Assembly (NCBI GenBank): GCA_017554445.1
Contig: JAFZIJ010000012.1
Span: forward strand, 1 to 37,565
Reading direction: 5' to 3'
Length of the DNA: 37,565 nucleotides
Source of the DNA: Victivallales bacterium
GTDB taxonomy: Bacteria; Verrucomicrobiota; Lentisphaeria; Oligosphaerales; Oligosphaeraceae
Positions 15,984-24,490 of this stretch are shown here, in pieces. The notes beneath the pieces are model-generated. The model ran no database searches, had not been told where the DNA came from, and saw only the letters and a program-made list of their open reading frames with translations. Made by a program: the position numbers and the translations under genes. Position 1 is the first letter of the stretch. Each line of letters starts with the position of its first letter.

Positions 15984-17051
15984 ATGAAAATCAAGTATGC
16001 CATGATCGGCTTCGGCGGCATTGCGGAAAACCGCATCGCCAAGGAAGGATTTGGATGTGACAAGACTCGCTTTAACGGACATCCCCTGGCCGAACTCGTC
16101 TGCGTCACAGACATGAACGCATCCCGCCAAAAAGCCGCCAAAGCTTTGAAACTGAAATGGGCCAACAGTGTCGATGAAATTCTTGCGGATCCCAACATAG
16201 ACGCCGTCTATATCGCGACGAACAACGCCAGTCACGCCGAATTGGCCATCCGCGCCTTGAAGGCCAAAAAGCATGTCATGGTCGAGAAGCCCATGGCCAC
16301 CAGCGTGGAGGACGCCCGCCTGATGAACATGCTCGCCACTCAGAAGAAGCTCAGCCTCACGGTTGACCACATGATGGTCTATAATGGCTACAACCAATTG
16401 GCGCACAAGTACATCCAATCAGGCAAGCTGGGCGTTGTCAACGATTCCTGCTTCCATATGGAATTCCTCTACGGCGCCACGCCGGAAGAAGCCGCCACAT
16501 GGCGTTGCAACGACGTCAATGAGATGGGCGGCCCCATCGGCGATGTCGCCAGCCATTGCCTCTACATGGCGGAATTCATGTTTGACAGCCCTGTGCGGCA
16601 AGTCCAAGCCGTCTATCTTCCGAAAACATTGTCAATCAAGGCCGAAGATGGCGCCTACATCCGTTTCGTATTGAAAAACGGTCTGGCTGGATCCATCAAA
16701 GTCGCATTCAGCGAACCGCGCGGCGGACTCGTCGGCACACTGTCCAATCTCGGCTATGAAATCTATGGCGACAAAGGCGTTCTTCGTTGCTACGGCGGCC
16801 TCTTCCAGCTCTCCGGCAGGGATGACGAACCGTACGGCATCCGTCTGGAAGCGGACTATGGCCGCGACGGCGTCAAAGCCTTGCATCCACGCAAGATGGA
16901 GAACATCTACCAGCAGATTATTGCCAAGCATGCGCAGTCCATCATCAGCCGCAAGCCGATCAACGCCGAAGACGGCTACCGTAATCTGCGGGCCTGCCGC
17001 CTCATGCACAAATCGGCCATGAAAGGAGGACAGCCGTTCCTGGTCCGCTGA
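15984..17051 (+). CDS. Gfo/Idh/MocA-family NAD(P)-dependent oxidoreductase
   Basis: 355 residues. A Rossmann start (YAMIGFGGIAENR), VYIATNNASHAELAIRAL and the family signature EKP (E101-P103 in HVMVEKPMATS) define the cofactor domain. GGPIGDVASHCLYM carries the substrate-side Asp and His of the C-terminal domain. Members oxidise or reduce sugars, inositols and related cyclic polyols, often in glycan or uronate catabolism; the substrate is unknown. AAAGGAACG precedes the ATG. It is divergent from PL8, and a weak stem CGCT/AGCG followed by TTTTT lies right at the stop (17046-17067). Confidence 0.88.
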   Translation: MKIKYAMIGFGGIAENRIAKEGFGCDKTRFNGHPLAELVCVTDMNASRQKAAKALKLKWANSVDEILADPNIDAVYIATNNASHAELAIRALKAKKHVMVEKPMATSVEDARLMNMLATQKKLSLTVDHMMVYNGYNQLAHKYIQSGKLGVVNDSCFHMEFLYGATPEEAATWRCNDVNEMGGPIGDVASHCLYMAEFMFDSPVRQVQAVYLPKTLSIKAEDGAYIRFVLKNGLAGSIKVAFSEPRGGLVGTLSNLGYEIYGDKGVLRCYGGLFQLSGRDDEPYGIRLEADYGRDGVKALHPRKMENIYQQIIAKHAQSIISRKPINAEDGYRNLRACRLMHKSAMKGGQPFLVR

Positions 17052-17106
17052 CCTGAAAAGCGTTTTTCCAAACCCTCGATCCATGCGCGTCAAGCCTGCG
17101 AAACGG

Positions 17107-17135
17107 TTGAAATGCACATGGTGAAATGGTATATT
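17107..17135 (+). promoter_or_regulatory. Promoter of the flavodiiron gene
   Basis: TTGAAA (17107-17112), 17 bases, TATATT (17130-17135). It gives a leader of about 45 bases. No recognisable Shine-Dalgarno precedes the ATG at 17189. Confidence 0.5.
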
Positions 17136-17188
17136 AATTAAGGAAAAACTTTTTGTTCGCAAATTAAATTTGAATCCAACAATCTACC

Positions 17189-18346
17189 ATGAACATCACA
17201 AAAGACATTCGCTACATCGGCGTCAACGACCACGACATCGATCTCTTTGAAGGCCAGTACATTGTGCCCAACGGCATGGCCTACAACTCATACGCCATCA
17301 TCGACGGCAAAACCGCTGTCATCGACACCGTCGATGTCCGCTTCCGCGACGAATGGTTCGGCAACATCAAAGCCGTCCTTGGAAATAAGGCCCCCGACTA
17401 TCTGGTCGTCCATCACATGGAGCCCGACCATGCGGGCAATATCGCCGCTTTCATGGACGCCTACAAGACGACAACTATCGTCTCCTCCGCCAAAGCTTTC
17501 GCGATGATGCAGAATTTCTTCGGAACGGACTATGAAGACCGCCGCGTCGTCGTCGCAGAAGGCGACACGCTCTCCCTCGGTGAACATACGCTCACGTTTG
17601 TGACCGCCCCCATGGTTCATTGGCCGGAAGTCATTGTCTCCTACGATTCAAAGGACAAAGTCCTCTTCTCTGCTGACGGTTTCGGCAAATTCGGCGCGAA
17701 CGACGTCGAAGATCCTGAAGGCTGGGCATGCGAAGCCCGCCGCTACTACATCGGCATTGTTGGCAAATACGGTGCGCAAGTCCAGTCGCTCCTCAAGAAG
17801 GCCGCTAAGCTTGACATCGCCATCATCTGCCCGACGCATGGCCCCGTCCTCACGGAAGATCTTGGCTACTATCTGGACCTTTACAACACATGGTCCTCCT
17901 ACGGCGTTGAATCCGCCGGTATCACGGTCGCCTACACATCCGTCTATGGCCATACGAAAGAAGCCGTCCAGCTGCTCGTCAAGAAACTGGAAGCCAAAGG
18001 CTGCCATGTGAAGGTGTTCGATCTCGCCCGCGACGATATGGCCGAAGCAGTCGAAGCCGCCTTCCAATACGGCAAACTCGTTCTCGCGACCACGACGTAC
18101 AACGCCGAAATCTTCCCCTTCATGCACACGTTCATCACGCATCTGACGGAACGCAACTTCCAGAACCGTACCGTCGCCTTGATCGAAAACGGCAGCTGGA
18201 TGCCCAACGCCGCCAAAGTCATGCGCGGTCTCTTCGAAAAGAGCAAGAATCTCACCTTCACGGACACGACCGTCACGATCAAATCCGCTTTGAACGCCGC
18301 CAGCAAAGCCCAATTGGACGCACTGGCCAGTGAACTCTGCAAGTAA
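17189..18346 (+). CDS. Flavodiiron protein (A-type flavoprotein, FprA/ROO-like)
   Basis: 385 residues, the size of a minimal two-domain class A flavodiiron protein. The metallo-beta-lactamase-like part carries the diiron motif HHMEPDH (H76, E78, D80, H81), plus APMVHWPE, FSADGFGKFG and CPTHGPVL for the remaining ligands. A flavodoxin domain begins at AYTSVYGHTKEA (FMN phosphate loop) and includes the later TTYNAEIFP and LIENGSWMP loops. It reduces O2 to water or NO to N2O in the cytoplasm of anaerobes. No rubredoxin domain is fused and no rubredoxin gene is adjacent, so the electron donor must be elsewhere. It has its own promoter and terminator, so it is monocistronic. Confidence 0.93.
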   Translation: MNITKDIRYIGVNDHDIDLFEGQYIVPNGMAYNSYAIIDGKTAVIDTVDVRFRDEWFGNIKAVLGNKAPDYLVVHHMEPDHAGNIAAFMDAYKTTTIVSSAKAFAMMQNFFGTDYEDRRVVVAEGDTLSLGEHTLTFVTAPMVHWPEVIVSYDSKDKVLFSADGFGKFGANDVEDPEGWACEARRYYIGIVGKYGAQVQSLLKKAAKLDIAIICPTHGPVLTEDLGYYLDLYNTWSSYGVESAGITVAYTSVYGHTKEAVQLLVKKLEAKGCHVKVFDLARDDMAEAVEAAFQYGKLVLATTTYNAEIFPFMHTFITHLTERNFQNRTVALIENGSWMPNAAKVMRGLFEKSKNLTFTDTTVTIKSALNAASKAQLDALASELCK

Positions 18347-18376
18347 TTGAAGCCGTAGAAGTTGCTTCCAAAATCC

Positions 18377-18417
18377 AGAGCACCGATTTCTGCTGGAATC
18401 GGTGCTCTTCTTTTTTT
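18377..18417 (+). terminator. Strong rho-independent terminator
   Basis: AGAGCACCGATT (18377-18388) pairs perfectly with AATCGGTGCTCT (18397-18408) across an 8-base loop, followed by TCTTTTTTT. It ends the flavodiiron transcript. Confidence 0.92.
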
Positions 18418-18453
18418 GTGAATTCATTAAAATTTTACATGATTCATACACGC

Positions 18454-18493
18454 TTTCATATGAATTCATATGACTTATCATGACTTATTATGA
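18454..18493. repeat. 10-bp-periodic TATGA array upstream of the Rpn gene
   Basis: Four decamers, TTTCATATGA, ATTCATATGA, CTTATCATGA and CTTATTATGA, so TGA recurs exactly every 10 bases (G at 18462, 18472, 18482, 18492). It lies in the AT-rich 18418-18650 spacer, about 100 bases before the predicted promoter. The remaining spacer to 18589 is AT-rich with no gene seen. Confidence 0.6.
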
Positions 18494-18589
18494 TTTTTCA
18501 TTAATTGATACAAGTCATTTTACAAAATACAATATTTATATATATTTATAACAATTTTAAAGATTAAATATAAGTAATATTAAAAGTGT

Positions 18590-18617
18590 TTGACATTAAA
18601 AATATGAATGCTATATT
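18590..18617 (+). promoter_or_regulatory. Consensus-like promoter of the Rpn gene
   Basis: TTGACA (18590-18595), 16 bases, TATATT (18612-18617). This is the closest match to a sigma70 consensus in the window. Confidence 0.6.
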
Positions 18618-18651
18618 TTTCATTAATTGCATTTCTTATTATTTCAATATC

Positions 18652-18702
18652 ATGAGCAACAAGGAGGGATTCCCATCCTATAGGGAAATGGAGCAACCAT
18701 GA
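18652..18702 (+). CDS. Possible 16-residue leader peptide overlapping the Rpn start
   Basis: ATG at 18652 opens a frame MSNKEGFPSYREMEQP whose TGA (18700-18702) overlaps the next ATG (18699) as ATGA, the form typical of translational coupling. A strong AAGGAGGG (18661-18668) lies inside the short frame without a suitable start after it, and TTCCC/GGGAA can pair just behind it. No ribosome site precedes 18652, so translation is uncertain. Confidence 0.25.
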   Translation: MSNKEGFPSYREMEQP

Positions 18703-19709
18703 AAGCACAGCATTCCAATGAACTGGCAGCGACTTTGTCAAATAGCAAAGACCCACAAAAGGACTCCATCATCAAGGAGCTCTTACAATGCAACATCGTC
18801 CTTGCATGGCTATTGAAGGAATGCGTTCCAGAATTCAAAAACACTGCGGCGTCTGACATTGCAGAATACCTTTCCAAATCAAACCCGCGTACCCAGATGA
18901 AAAACACACATAAGCATAGCCAGCCACTCATGCCTGTCATCGGATCGGAGGACAACAGCATCAAGAACGGAAAGATTTTCTATGATTTTCGTACAGAAAT
19001 GCTCCTTCCGGAAGCATCACGGGATGCACCATTTTTGATTTTCAACGTAGAGATACAGAAAAATTATGGGAACAGGATGGCATTTCATAAAAGAGTGATA
19101 TATTATCCATGTCGTCTAGTCAATAGTCAGATTGGAGATTTTATGGGGGGGAAGGTGGACTACCGTCGCCTTTGCCGCGTCATCTCCATATGGGTGCTAC
19201 CGAACGCCCCAAAGAAGATGGCGAACAAAATACGACGGTTCCACTGGACTGAAGATGAAATTTCCGATGGCAAAGCCAAGCGCATGCCGGAGGTCGTTCC
19301 GGCCGATCTCATGGAATCGTGGGTGTTCTTTCTGCGAGACGGTATTGAGCCACCCCACAGACAGGACGCGCGATGGTTCTTATATGTTCTTCTCACATGC
19401 AAAATGACTTATGAAGAGAGAATGAAAATATTGGAAAAAGATTTTGATATAACAGCAAAAGACAAAGAGGAGATTCAAAACGTGTGTTGGTTAAATGATT
19501 TAATCAGAAAAAATAGCGAAAAGTATTGGTCGGAAAAAGGCGAAAGAAGAGGTAGAGATAAAACACTTCTAAGAGCATACCTCAATATGAAGAAGGCCAA
19601 TTGGACAGACAATTTCATTTGCGACATGCTGGGGATTTCCGCAAGCAAGTTACGAGCCATCAAGAAAATGGCCGTGGACGGCGAAGCCCAAACGGTGAAA
19701 ACCGTCTGA
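18699..19709 (+). CDS. Rpn-type PD-(D/E)XK nuclease / transposase-like accessory protein
   Basis: 336 residues. The core resembles the Rpn (YhgA-like, PDDEXK) family: YDFRTEMLL (D96) then FLIFNVEIQKN (E118-x-Q120, the catalytic E-x-Q/K), followed by AFHKRVIYYPCRLVNSQIG, where relatives read 'KRxxYYxxxLxxxQ', and by CRVISIWVLPNAP. The C-terminal ~40 residues (WTDNFICDMLGISASKLRAIKK) look like a small helical HTH-like segment. Family members promote recombination or act in phage or element conflict; several copies per genome are common in PVC bacteria. GGAG lies five bases before ATG. AT-rich flanking DNA and a separate promoter mark it as accessory. A GAAA-tetraloop hairpin (ACGGT-GAAA-ACCGT, 19692-19705) ends the frame. 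Confidence 0.7.
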   Translation: MKAQHSNELAATLSNSKDPQKDSIIKELLQCNIVLAWLLKECVPEFKNTAASDIAEYLSKSNPRTQMKNTHKHSQPLMPVIGSEDNSIKNGKIFYDFRTEMLLPEASRDAPFLIFNVEIQKNYGNRMAFHKRVIYYPCRLVNSQIGDFMGGKVDYRRLCRVISIWVLPNAPKKMANKIRRFHWTEDEISDGKAKRMPEVVPADLMESWVFFLRDGIEPPHRQDARWFLYVLLTCKMTYEERMKILEKDFDITAKDKEEIQNVCWLNDLIRKNSEKYWSEKGERRGRDKTLLRAYLNMKKANWTDNFICDMLGISASKLRAIKKMAVDGEAQTVKTV

Positions 19710-19729
19710 GGTCAGATAATGTGCCGTAA

Positions 19730-20590
19730 TTACATCACCCGGCATGGGAGAGACGCCTGCTTGAATACCGTCAAATCCGTATTCACAGGCGTTTTTTCAT
19801 TGAACGGAGGCTTGTATTCTCGTCCGACCAACGCGTATTTCGCTCCTGCCGCGAAATTGTACGGCAATAATTGGATTTCGCGCAGATTGGCACTTCCTTT
19901 AAGCAATTCCGCGATGGCGGCAAAATTATCCACCGTGTCCGTTACGCTTGGTATCAACGGAATCCGCGCCACAAACGGCTTGCCGGAAGCTTTCAGCCAC
20001 GCCAAATTTTTTAGAATCAAATCGTTATCGACGCCTGTCCATTTTCGATGCTCTTCCGGATCCGCCAGTTTCACATCCTGATACACAAGATCCACATCGC
20101 CAATAACTTGTTGATAAACATCATGCGAAGCAAAACCGGATGTCTCAATCGCCACATTAAGCGGATGAATCCGCTTTATCACGTCATGAACGAAATCCGC
20201 TTGCGCCAACGGTTCGCCGCCTGAAAACGTCACGCCACCACCACTTTGCGACAGAAAATCCGCGTCTTTCATCAAACGCGCCGCTAAATCCGCCGCTGTC
20301 ATTCGCGTTCCGCATAAGCGGCGGCATCCCTGCGGGCAGACATGCGTACACGCTCCACAGGCCATACATTGCTTTCCGCCTTGCGGACAAATTCGCTGGC
20401 ATGCTCCACAATGGACGCATTCCTTCATCGTCACAAGCAATTGTGGCTCAAATGATTGCCCTTCAGGATTTTGGCACCATGCACAACGCAACGGACAGCC
20501 TTTCAGAAAGACAGTCGTCCGCACGCCAGGCCCGTCATGCACGCAAAATTCGCGCACTTCGAAGATGACGCCAGTCGCTTCCTGTTCCAC
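19730..20590 (-). CDS. Glycyl-radical enzyme activating protein (radical SAM, PflA family)
   Basis: 286 residues, from a GTG (20588-20590) with GAGG six bases upstream. The radical-SAM cluster motif is CPLRCAWC (C32, C36, C39). Two ferredoxin-type 4Fe-4S motifs are inserted, CVHCGACQRICP (C58, C61, C64, C68) and CMACGACTHVCP (C75, C78, C81, C85), as in activases of non-PFL glycyl-radical enzymes. VTFSGGEPL is the SAM-binding motif, and the opening FCVHDGPGVRTTVFLKGCP is classical. It would install the glycyl radical on a partner enzyme, but none is encoded here. It starts 20 bases behind the DUF6785 gene and is surely in the same operon. The stop TAA lies in the loop of a weak stem (TGCCG/CGGCA). 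Confidence 0.9.
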   Translation of the reverse strand: MEQEATGVIFEVREFCVHDGPGVRTTVFLKGCPLRCAWCQNPEGQSFEPQLLVTMKECVHCGACQRICPQGGKQCMACGACTHVCPQGCRRLCGTRMTAADLAARLMKDADFLSQSGGGVTFSGGEPLAQADFVHDVIKRIHPLNVAIETSGFASHDVYQQVIGDVDLVYQDVKLADPEEHRKWTGVDNDLILKNLAWLKASGKPFVARIPLIPSVTDTVDNFAAIAELLKGSANLREIQLLPYNFAAGAKYALVGREYKPPFNEKTPVNTDLTVFKQASLPCRVM

Positions 20591-20610
20591 AGTCCGCCTC
20601 GCTATGTCGT

Positions 20611-22653
20611 TTAGCCCAACAGCACGTGGAATGCCTTCGGCATTTCACCGTTGGTGACCACATAGTAGATGGCGGCTACGATACTCGGCAGGATCGCACC
20701 GAAGATTTCGCCTGCGATAAGACCGATCATGAAGGGGCGCGTCTTGTTGTAAACGCCTGTCCCGCCATATTTAATGACCAGTTTCTTGATAACCCAGCCG
20801 ATGAAGAACGATCCTGCGAAATGCGGCATGTGCGGTGTGTTCCACGTCACGAAAAGCATCGGATGTAATGGCCACCATGTGAAATGCAGGCGGGCGGCAC
20901 TGAACAGAAGCACGAGCACAAGACCGATGCCCATGCACCACATGCATGTCGCATTCGGCTGCATGTGTGCGAAACGCCCCCAGCCGGAAACGGCTTCCGC
21001 CTGTTCCAACGTGCCCTGTGCCAACAGTTTCTGCTTGACGGCGATGGCGTTGTTGAAGTGCATCCGCGGAACGCATTCCTCCGCCCAGCTTTCCCAAATC
21101 GCACTGCCTTGATCATATTGGATATACAGCGTCAACACCAACGCCACTACAAGGCCGATCACCATGGCAATACCGCACCACGTACTAGTCTTCCCCAATG
21201 GCTGATTCCGCCGTTCCAAAACTTTCAAGGAGTTCATCATGAACGGCATCAGCGATTCACGCGGGTCGCAGATCAGAATCACGGAGATCAACTGCATGAG
21301 CAACAACGTGGTCGGCCCCAAGTTGATGGAACCGATAATACCCCAGATGATGCAGCACGGGAAAACGTTCAGCTGCAAGTGGAAAAGACCGGATTCACAG
21401 ATGATGCGCGTCATGACGACGTAGAAAATCACGATGACGCCCGCGTACATGATGGCCAGCTGCCAATCCATGCCCGCGTAAATCAGATTGCCGATGAAAT
21501 AGACCATGCACAACAGGAAGATACGGCAGCCCCATGTCTGCATGCGGGGAGCGGCCCCCTCGCCACGCTTCAGGCCGATGGCCGTCTTGATGACATGCCA
21601 GTAGTAGTGGCGGCCTGTGTAGCAAATCGTCAGGAAGAGGCCCAACGTGGAGCCGTACAGCAGGAACATCTTCGCGTTCAAGCAGTTATACCAATAACTG
21701 CCTTCGATGGTCTGCGTCAGCGTAATGCCGTATTTCACAAGCATGCCGCAGACGAAGGCCCACAGCCACGGCGCCAACGCGAACGTAAATGAAATATCGG
21801 ACGGAATCAAAAAGCAGATACCGATGACGCAGAAATAAATCACGGGGCCGAACAAACCACCGCCGCCGCCGCGCACAATGACAGGGAACACTTTACTGAA
21901 GCCCCACAACGGCAACGTCAACTTCACGGGAATCAGTTCCTCAGGAAACCACACGCACAGATAGTTGTTCAAATGGATGCAGATGACAAAAACGAGTCCC
22001 ACCCAGAAGAAACGATCTTTGAAGATAGGGCTCAGCAACGAGCCTTCTTCCGGCAATAACGAATCGACGAAGCCCGCGATTGGATACGGAATGTGTTCAT
22101 GGCTGGACCATTGTTGATGGAGAACAAGCCCCAAGGCAATCATCGCGAACCACAACACCATGATCATCGGCGTCCAGAAGACAATCGGCCGTTTCCATTC
22201 CTTCCATGGAACGTCCTTCCATGCCACATGCTTGTCGCCTTCGCCCAAACCCGCGGAGAAACCTTCCAACACTTTGTCGTTGGACTTGTATTCCGGCAGC
22301 ATTCGATCGGGAACCAGATCCAAAATCTGATGTTCGCGCCATGAAGCCTCTGTCTGCTGGTAACGGACAGGCATGATCAACGCCGATGTGAATGTGCGCA
22401 TCAGCCCGGACCCCGGAATCGGGCAGCCCGCCAAGGCGATGGCCATCACGACCGCGATCTGCCCTGCGCTCAGACGCCGCTTCCCCAAAAACGGATTGAT
22501 CAACGCCACGAACACGATGAAAACGCCATAAACGGACACTGGCATGCTGTTGCCTACCAGATATGTCTGCTTCAGAATACGGTCATTGAAAAAACTGGCT
22601 GCGCATACGGATATGGCACCCAGCAAACCAAATATCACTGCCCAAAAACTCAT
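20611..22653 (-). CDS. DUF6785/DUF6784 family polytopic membrane protein (OPT-like transporter)
   Basis: 680 residues from the ATG at 22651-22653, which has GAGG five bases upstream; a TTG-started 694-residue form to 22695 is less likely. There are about 14-16 hydrophobic segments spread over the whole length, with few charged loops. Text such as NSMPVSVYGVFIVFVALINP, QIAVVMAIALAGCPIPGSGL and RIICESGLFHL is typical of a PVC-specific DUF6785/DUF6784 family distantly like oligopeptide transporters. Cargo unknown. Because the glycyl-radical activase is 20 bases downstream, the transporter may import the substrate of an anaerobic glycyl-radical pathway. Divergent from def, with its own promoter at 22716-22743. 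Confidence 0.7.
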   Translation of the reverse strand: MSFWAVIFGLLGAISVCAASFFNDRILKQTYLVGNSMPVSVYGVFIVFVALINPFLGKRRLSAGQIAVVMAIALAGCPIPGSGLMRTFTSALIMPVRYQQTEASWREHQILDLVPDRMLPEYKSNDKVLEGFSAGLGEGDKHVAWKDVPWKEWKRPIVFWTPMIMVLWFAMIALGLVLHQQWSSHEHIPYPIAGFVDSLLPEEGSLLSPIFKDRFFWVGLVFVICIHLNNYLCVWFPEELIPVKLTLPLWGFSKVFPVIVRGGGGGLFGPVIYFCVIGICFLIPSDISFTFALAPWLWAFVCGMLVKYGITLTQTIEGSYWYNCLNAKMFLLYGSTLGLFLTICYTGRHYYWHVIKTAIGLKRGEGAAPRMQTWGCRIFLLCMVYFIGNLIYAGMDWQLAIMYAGVIVIFYVVMTRIICESGLFHLQLNVFPCCIIWGIIGSINLGPTTLLLMQLISVILICDPRESLMPFMMNSLKVLERRNQPLGKTSTWCGIAMVIGLVVALVLTLYIQYDQGSAIWESWAEECVPRMHFNNAIAVKQKLLAQGTLEQAEAVSGWGRFAHMQPNATCMWCMGIGLVLVLLFSAARLHFTWWPLHPMLFVTWNTPHMPHFAGSFFIGWVIKKLVIKYGGTGVYNKTRPFMIGLIAGEIFGAILPSIVAAIYYVVTNGEMPKAFHVLLG

Positions 22654-22715
22654 GGTCGCCTCGATTGTTTCTTGTGAAAAGCCCGCCGACGGCAAGACTT
22701 GAACGGTATGTCACC

Positions 22716-22743
22716 AATATAATCGTTTTTTTAACTCTTGCAA
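22716..22743 (-). promoter_or_regulatory. Promoter of the DUF6785-activase operon
   Basis: On the minus strand TTGCAA (22743-22738), 16 bases, TATATT (22721-22716). About 60 bases before the preferred ATG. Confidence 0.5.
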
Positions 22744-22778
22744 CATACAACGTCAAATACCACCTCTTTACCATTCAT

Positions 22779-22806
22779 TTAACTTGATTATTTTTATTTT
22801 TATAGT
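22779..22806 (+). promoter_or_regulatory. Promoter of the def gene
   Basis: TTAACT (22779-22784), 16 bases, TATAGT (22801-22806), in the divergent AT-rich spacer. The leader is about 75 bases. Confidence 0.4.
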
Positions 22807-22885
22807 AAGTTTATTAGTTGAATTAAAATGCCGTTCACAGGTCGCCGATTGCGGCCGTAACGCCTGAAACCCAAAGGCCATTACC

Positions 22886-23485
22886 ATGCGGAATATCTTC
22901 CGACGTCTTAAAACCAAGAAAATGCGCATCGTCCAGAACGGGAACCCCGCTTTGCGGCGAGTCTCCGAACCCGTCGCCGCCATCGACGACGATATCCTGC
23001 AACTTGCGGACAAGATGACCTACACGCTTATGAACAATGACGTGGAGGGCGTCGGTCTCGCCGCGCCGCAAGTCGGCGTCAACAAGCGTGTTATCGTCAT
23101 CCATACCTGCGGGGATAACAAAAAGAACAAATCGACGTTGTCGCCAGGCGAAATCCTCCTGAATCCGATGATGCCCGTCACGCTCATCAATCCAGAGCTC
23201 GTCTCGCTCTCGCCTGAAACGATCTGTTCAGGCGAAGGCTGCCTCAGCCTGCCGGGCGTCGGAGGAGACGTCACCCGCGCCGCACGCGTCGTCCTCAAGG
23301 CGACGTTGCTGGACGGACAGGTCGTACAAGTCGAATGTGCGAACCTTCTCGCAAAATGCCTTCAGCATGAAATCGACCATCTGGATGGCATTCTCTTTAT
23401 CGACCGCATCTCCGAAGAACAGCTGAAGGAAGCCGAACCAGCCCTGAAACTCATGGCCAAAGAAGAGGCTAAACGACTCAAATAA
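22886..23485 (+). CDS. def: Peptide deformylase
   Basis: 199 residues. The three defining motifs are intact: GVGLAAPQVG (55-64), EGCLSLPGVG with metal ligand C119, and HEIDHLDG with H161, E162 and H165. It removes the formyl group from nascent proteins in the cytoplasm. A loop of about 20 residues between motifs I and II (HTCGDNKKNKSTLSPGE) is longer than in the E. coli enzyme. M13 is an alternative start giving the usual MRIVQNGNP opening. It heads a plus-strand run: an unknown membrane protein 24 bases later, another after 57 bases, then ileS. Confidence 0.95.
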   Translation: MRNIFRRLKTKKMRIVQNGNPALRRVSEPVAAIDDDILQLADKMTYTLMNNDVEGVGLAAPQVGVNKRVIVIHTCGDNKKNKSTLSPGEILLNPMMPVTLINPELVSLSPETICSGEGCLSLPGVGGDVTRAARVVLKATLLDGQVVQVECANLLAKCLQHEIDHLDGILFIDRISEEQLKEAEPALKLMAKEEAKRLK

Positions 23486-23509
23486 CGACAAATCCATCAA
23501 TAGAACACC

Positions 23510-24433
23510 ATGCCAGAATCACCCCGCCAACCGGAACGTTTTCCCATCATCCCGGCACCACTCATGCCGCGGATGCCGTTCCGCTATATCTTCATGGGGC
23601 TTTTCCTCTGGCCGAAACTCTCCCTTCTCACCATTCGTCTGCAGGGCGGATGGTTCGCGCCACTTGCTCTCATTCTCGCCTGTGCGCTTGGCGGAGCGGC
23701 CATCAAAGCCTCCTTCTACAGTCCTGAGTACATTCAGAAATTTCAACAGCTGACAACCATGCTTGGCGAAAATCTTGGCACGTTGCAGGTAAAGAACGAC
23801 GCCCTGCAATGGTCGTCGCAAAGCGAACTGCCGCAAACCGTCACGAAACACGACTGGCGGCTGGACATCCTCGGTCCGGACAATTCACTGGATCTCGGTT
23901 CGATTGAGCAAGGCGTTGATCCGAAAGGACTTGTCGTATCAAATAATGGTTTCCGCTTCTGGTTCCGAGAACCGGATACAGGTCGGCTCTTCCCCATGAA
24001 ATTCGATTTTCCGATCCCATACGTCATCAGTTTCCTCAATGCCTACGGCACGCCGCAACAGAACATTCCGACCATGACACCTGCGGAGTTGATGCGTTGC
24101 CCGCTCAAGCTCTATCCCTTCATGTTCATCTGCCTCGCATGCATCAATTTCTCCCTATATCTCCAGCCGATTTTCCTCTGCTCCGTCATCTTCGTCATTC
24201 TGACGCTTGTCTTCCGACGTGAACGCGGCCTACCCTTCGGCAATCTGCTGGCTTCCGCCCTCTGCTCCTGCACACCGCCCTTCCTGCTCGCCCTGCTCTA
24301 CGACCAGTTTCCGCTTTGGCAGATCGAATACCACAGCTTGTTCGTCGCCATCTTTTTCATTTATCTTATCATCATTCTCGTGGATAAAAGCGTCATCGTC
24401 AAGAAGCAGCCGCCAGACGACACGGACTTCTAA
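23510..24433 (+). CDS. Unknown inner-membrane protein (split-membrane layout)
   Basis: 307 residues. One hydrophobic segment at about 45-65 (WFAPLALILACALGGAAI) is followed by a ~120-residue soluble, probably periplasmic, part with aromatic strands (WRLDILGPDNS, NGFRFWFREPDTGRLFPM). Three or four further segments follow (about 195-220, 225-245, 250-270, 275-297). This order resembles DUF1189-type membrane proteins, but I do not see a decisive signature. No clear ribosome site precedes ATG; the gene lies 24 bases behind def, so coupled expression is likely. Function unknown. Confidence 0.6.
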   Translation: MPESPRQPERFPIIPAPLMPRMPFRYIFMGLFLWPKLSLLTIRLQGGWFAPLALILACALGGAAIKASFYSPEYIQKFQQLTTMLGENLGTLQVKNDALQWSSQSELPQTVTKHDWRLDILGPDNSLDLGSIEQGVDPKGLVVSNNGFRFWFREPDTGRLFPMKFDFPIPYVISFLNAYGTPQQNIPTMTPAELMRCPLKLYPFMFICLACINFSLYLQPIFLCSVIFVILTLVFRRERGLPFGNLLASALCSCTPPFLLALLYDQFPLWQIEYHSLFVAIFFIYLIIILVDKSVIVKKQPPDDTDF

Positions 24434-24490
24434 ACGAAATATCCAATCCATTGACATCACCCATCATCCATCATCTGAACAAGGCATAAC

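Noticed and set aside
20884..21792. Plus-strand frame of 302 codons
   Set aside because: Antisense to the DUF6785 membrane protein; translation is charged His/Gln-rich shadow text.
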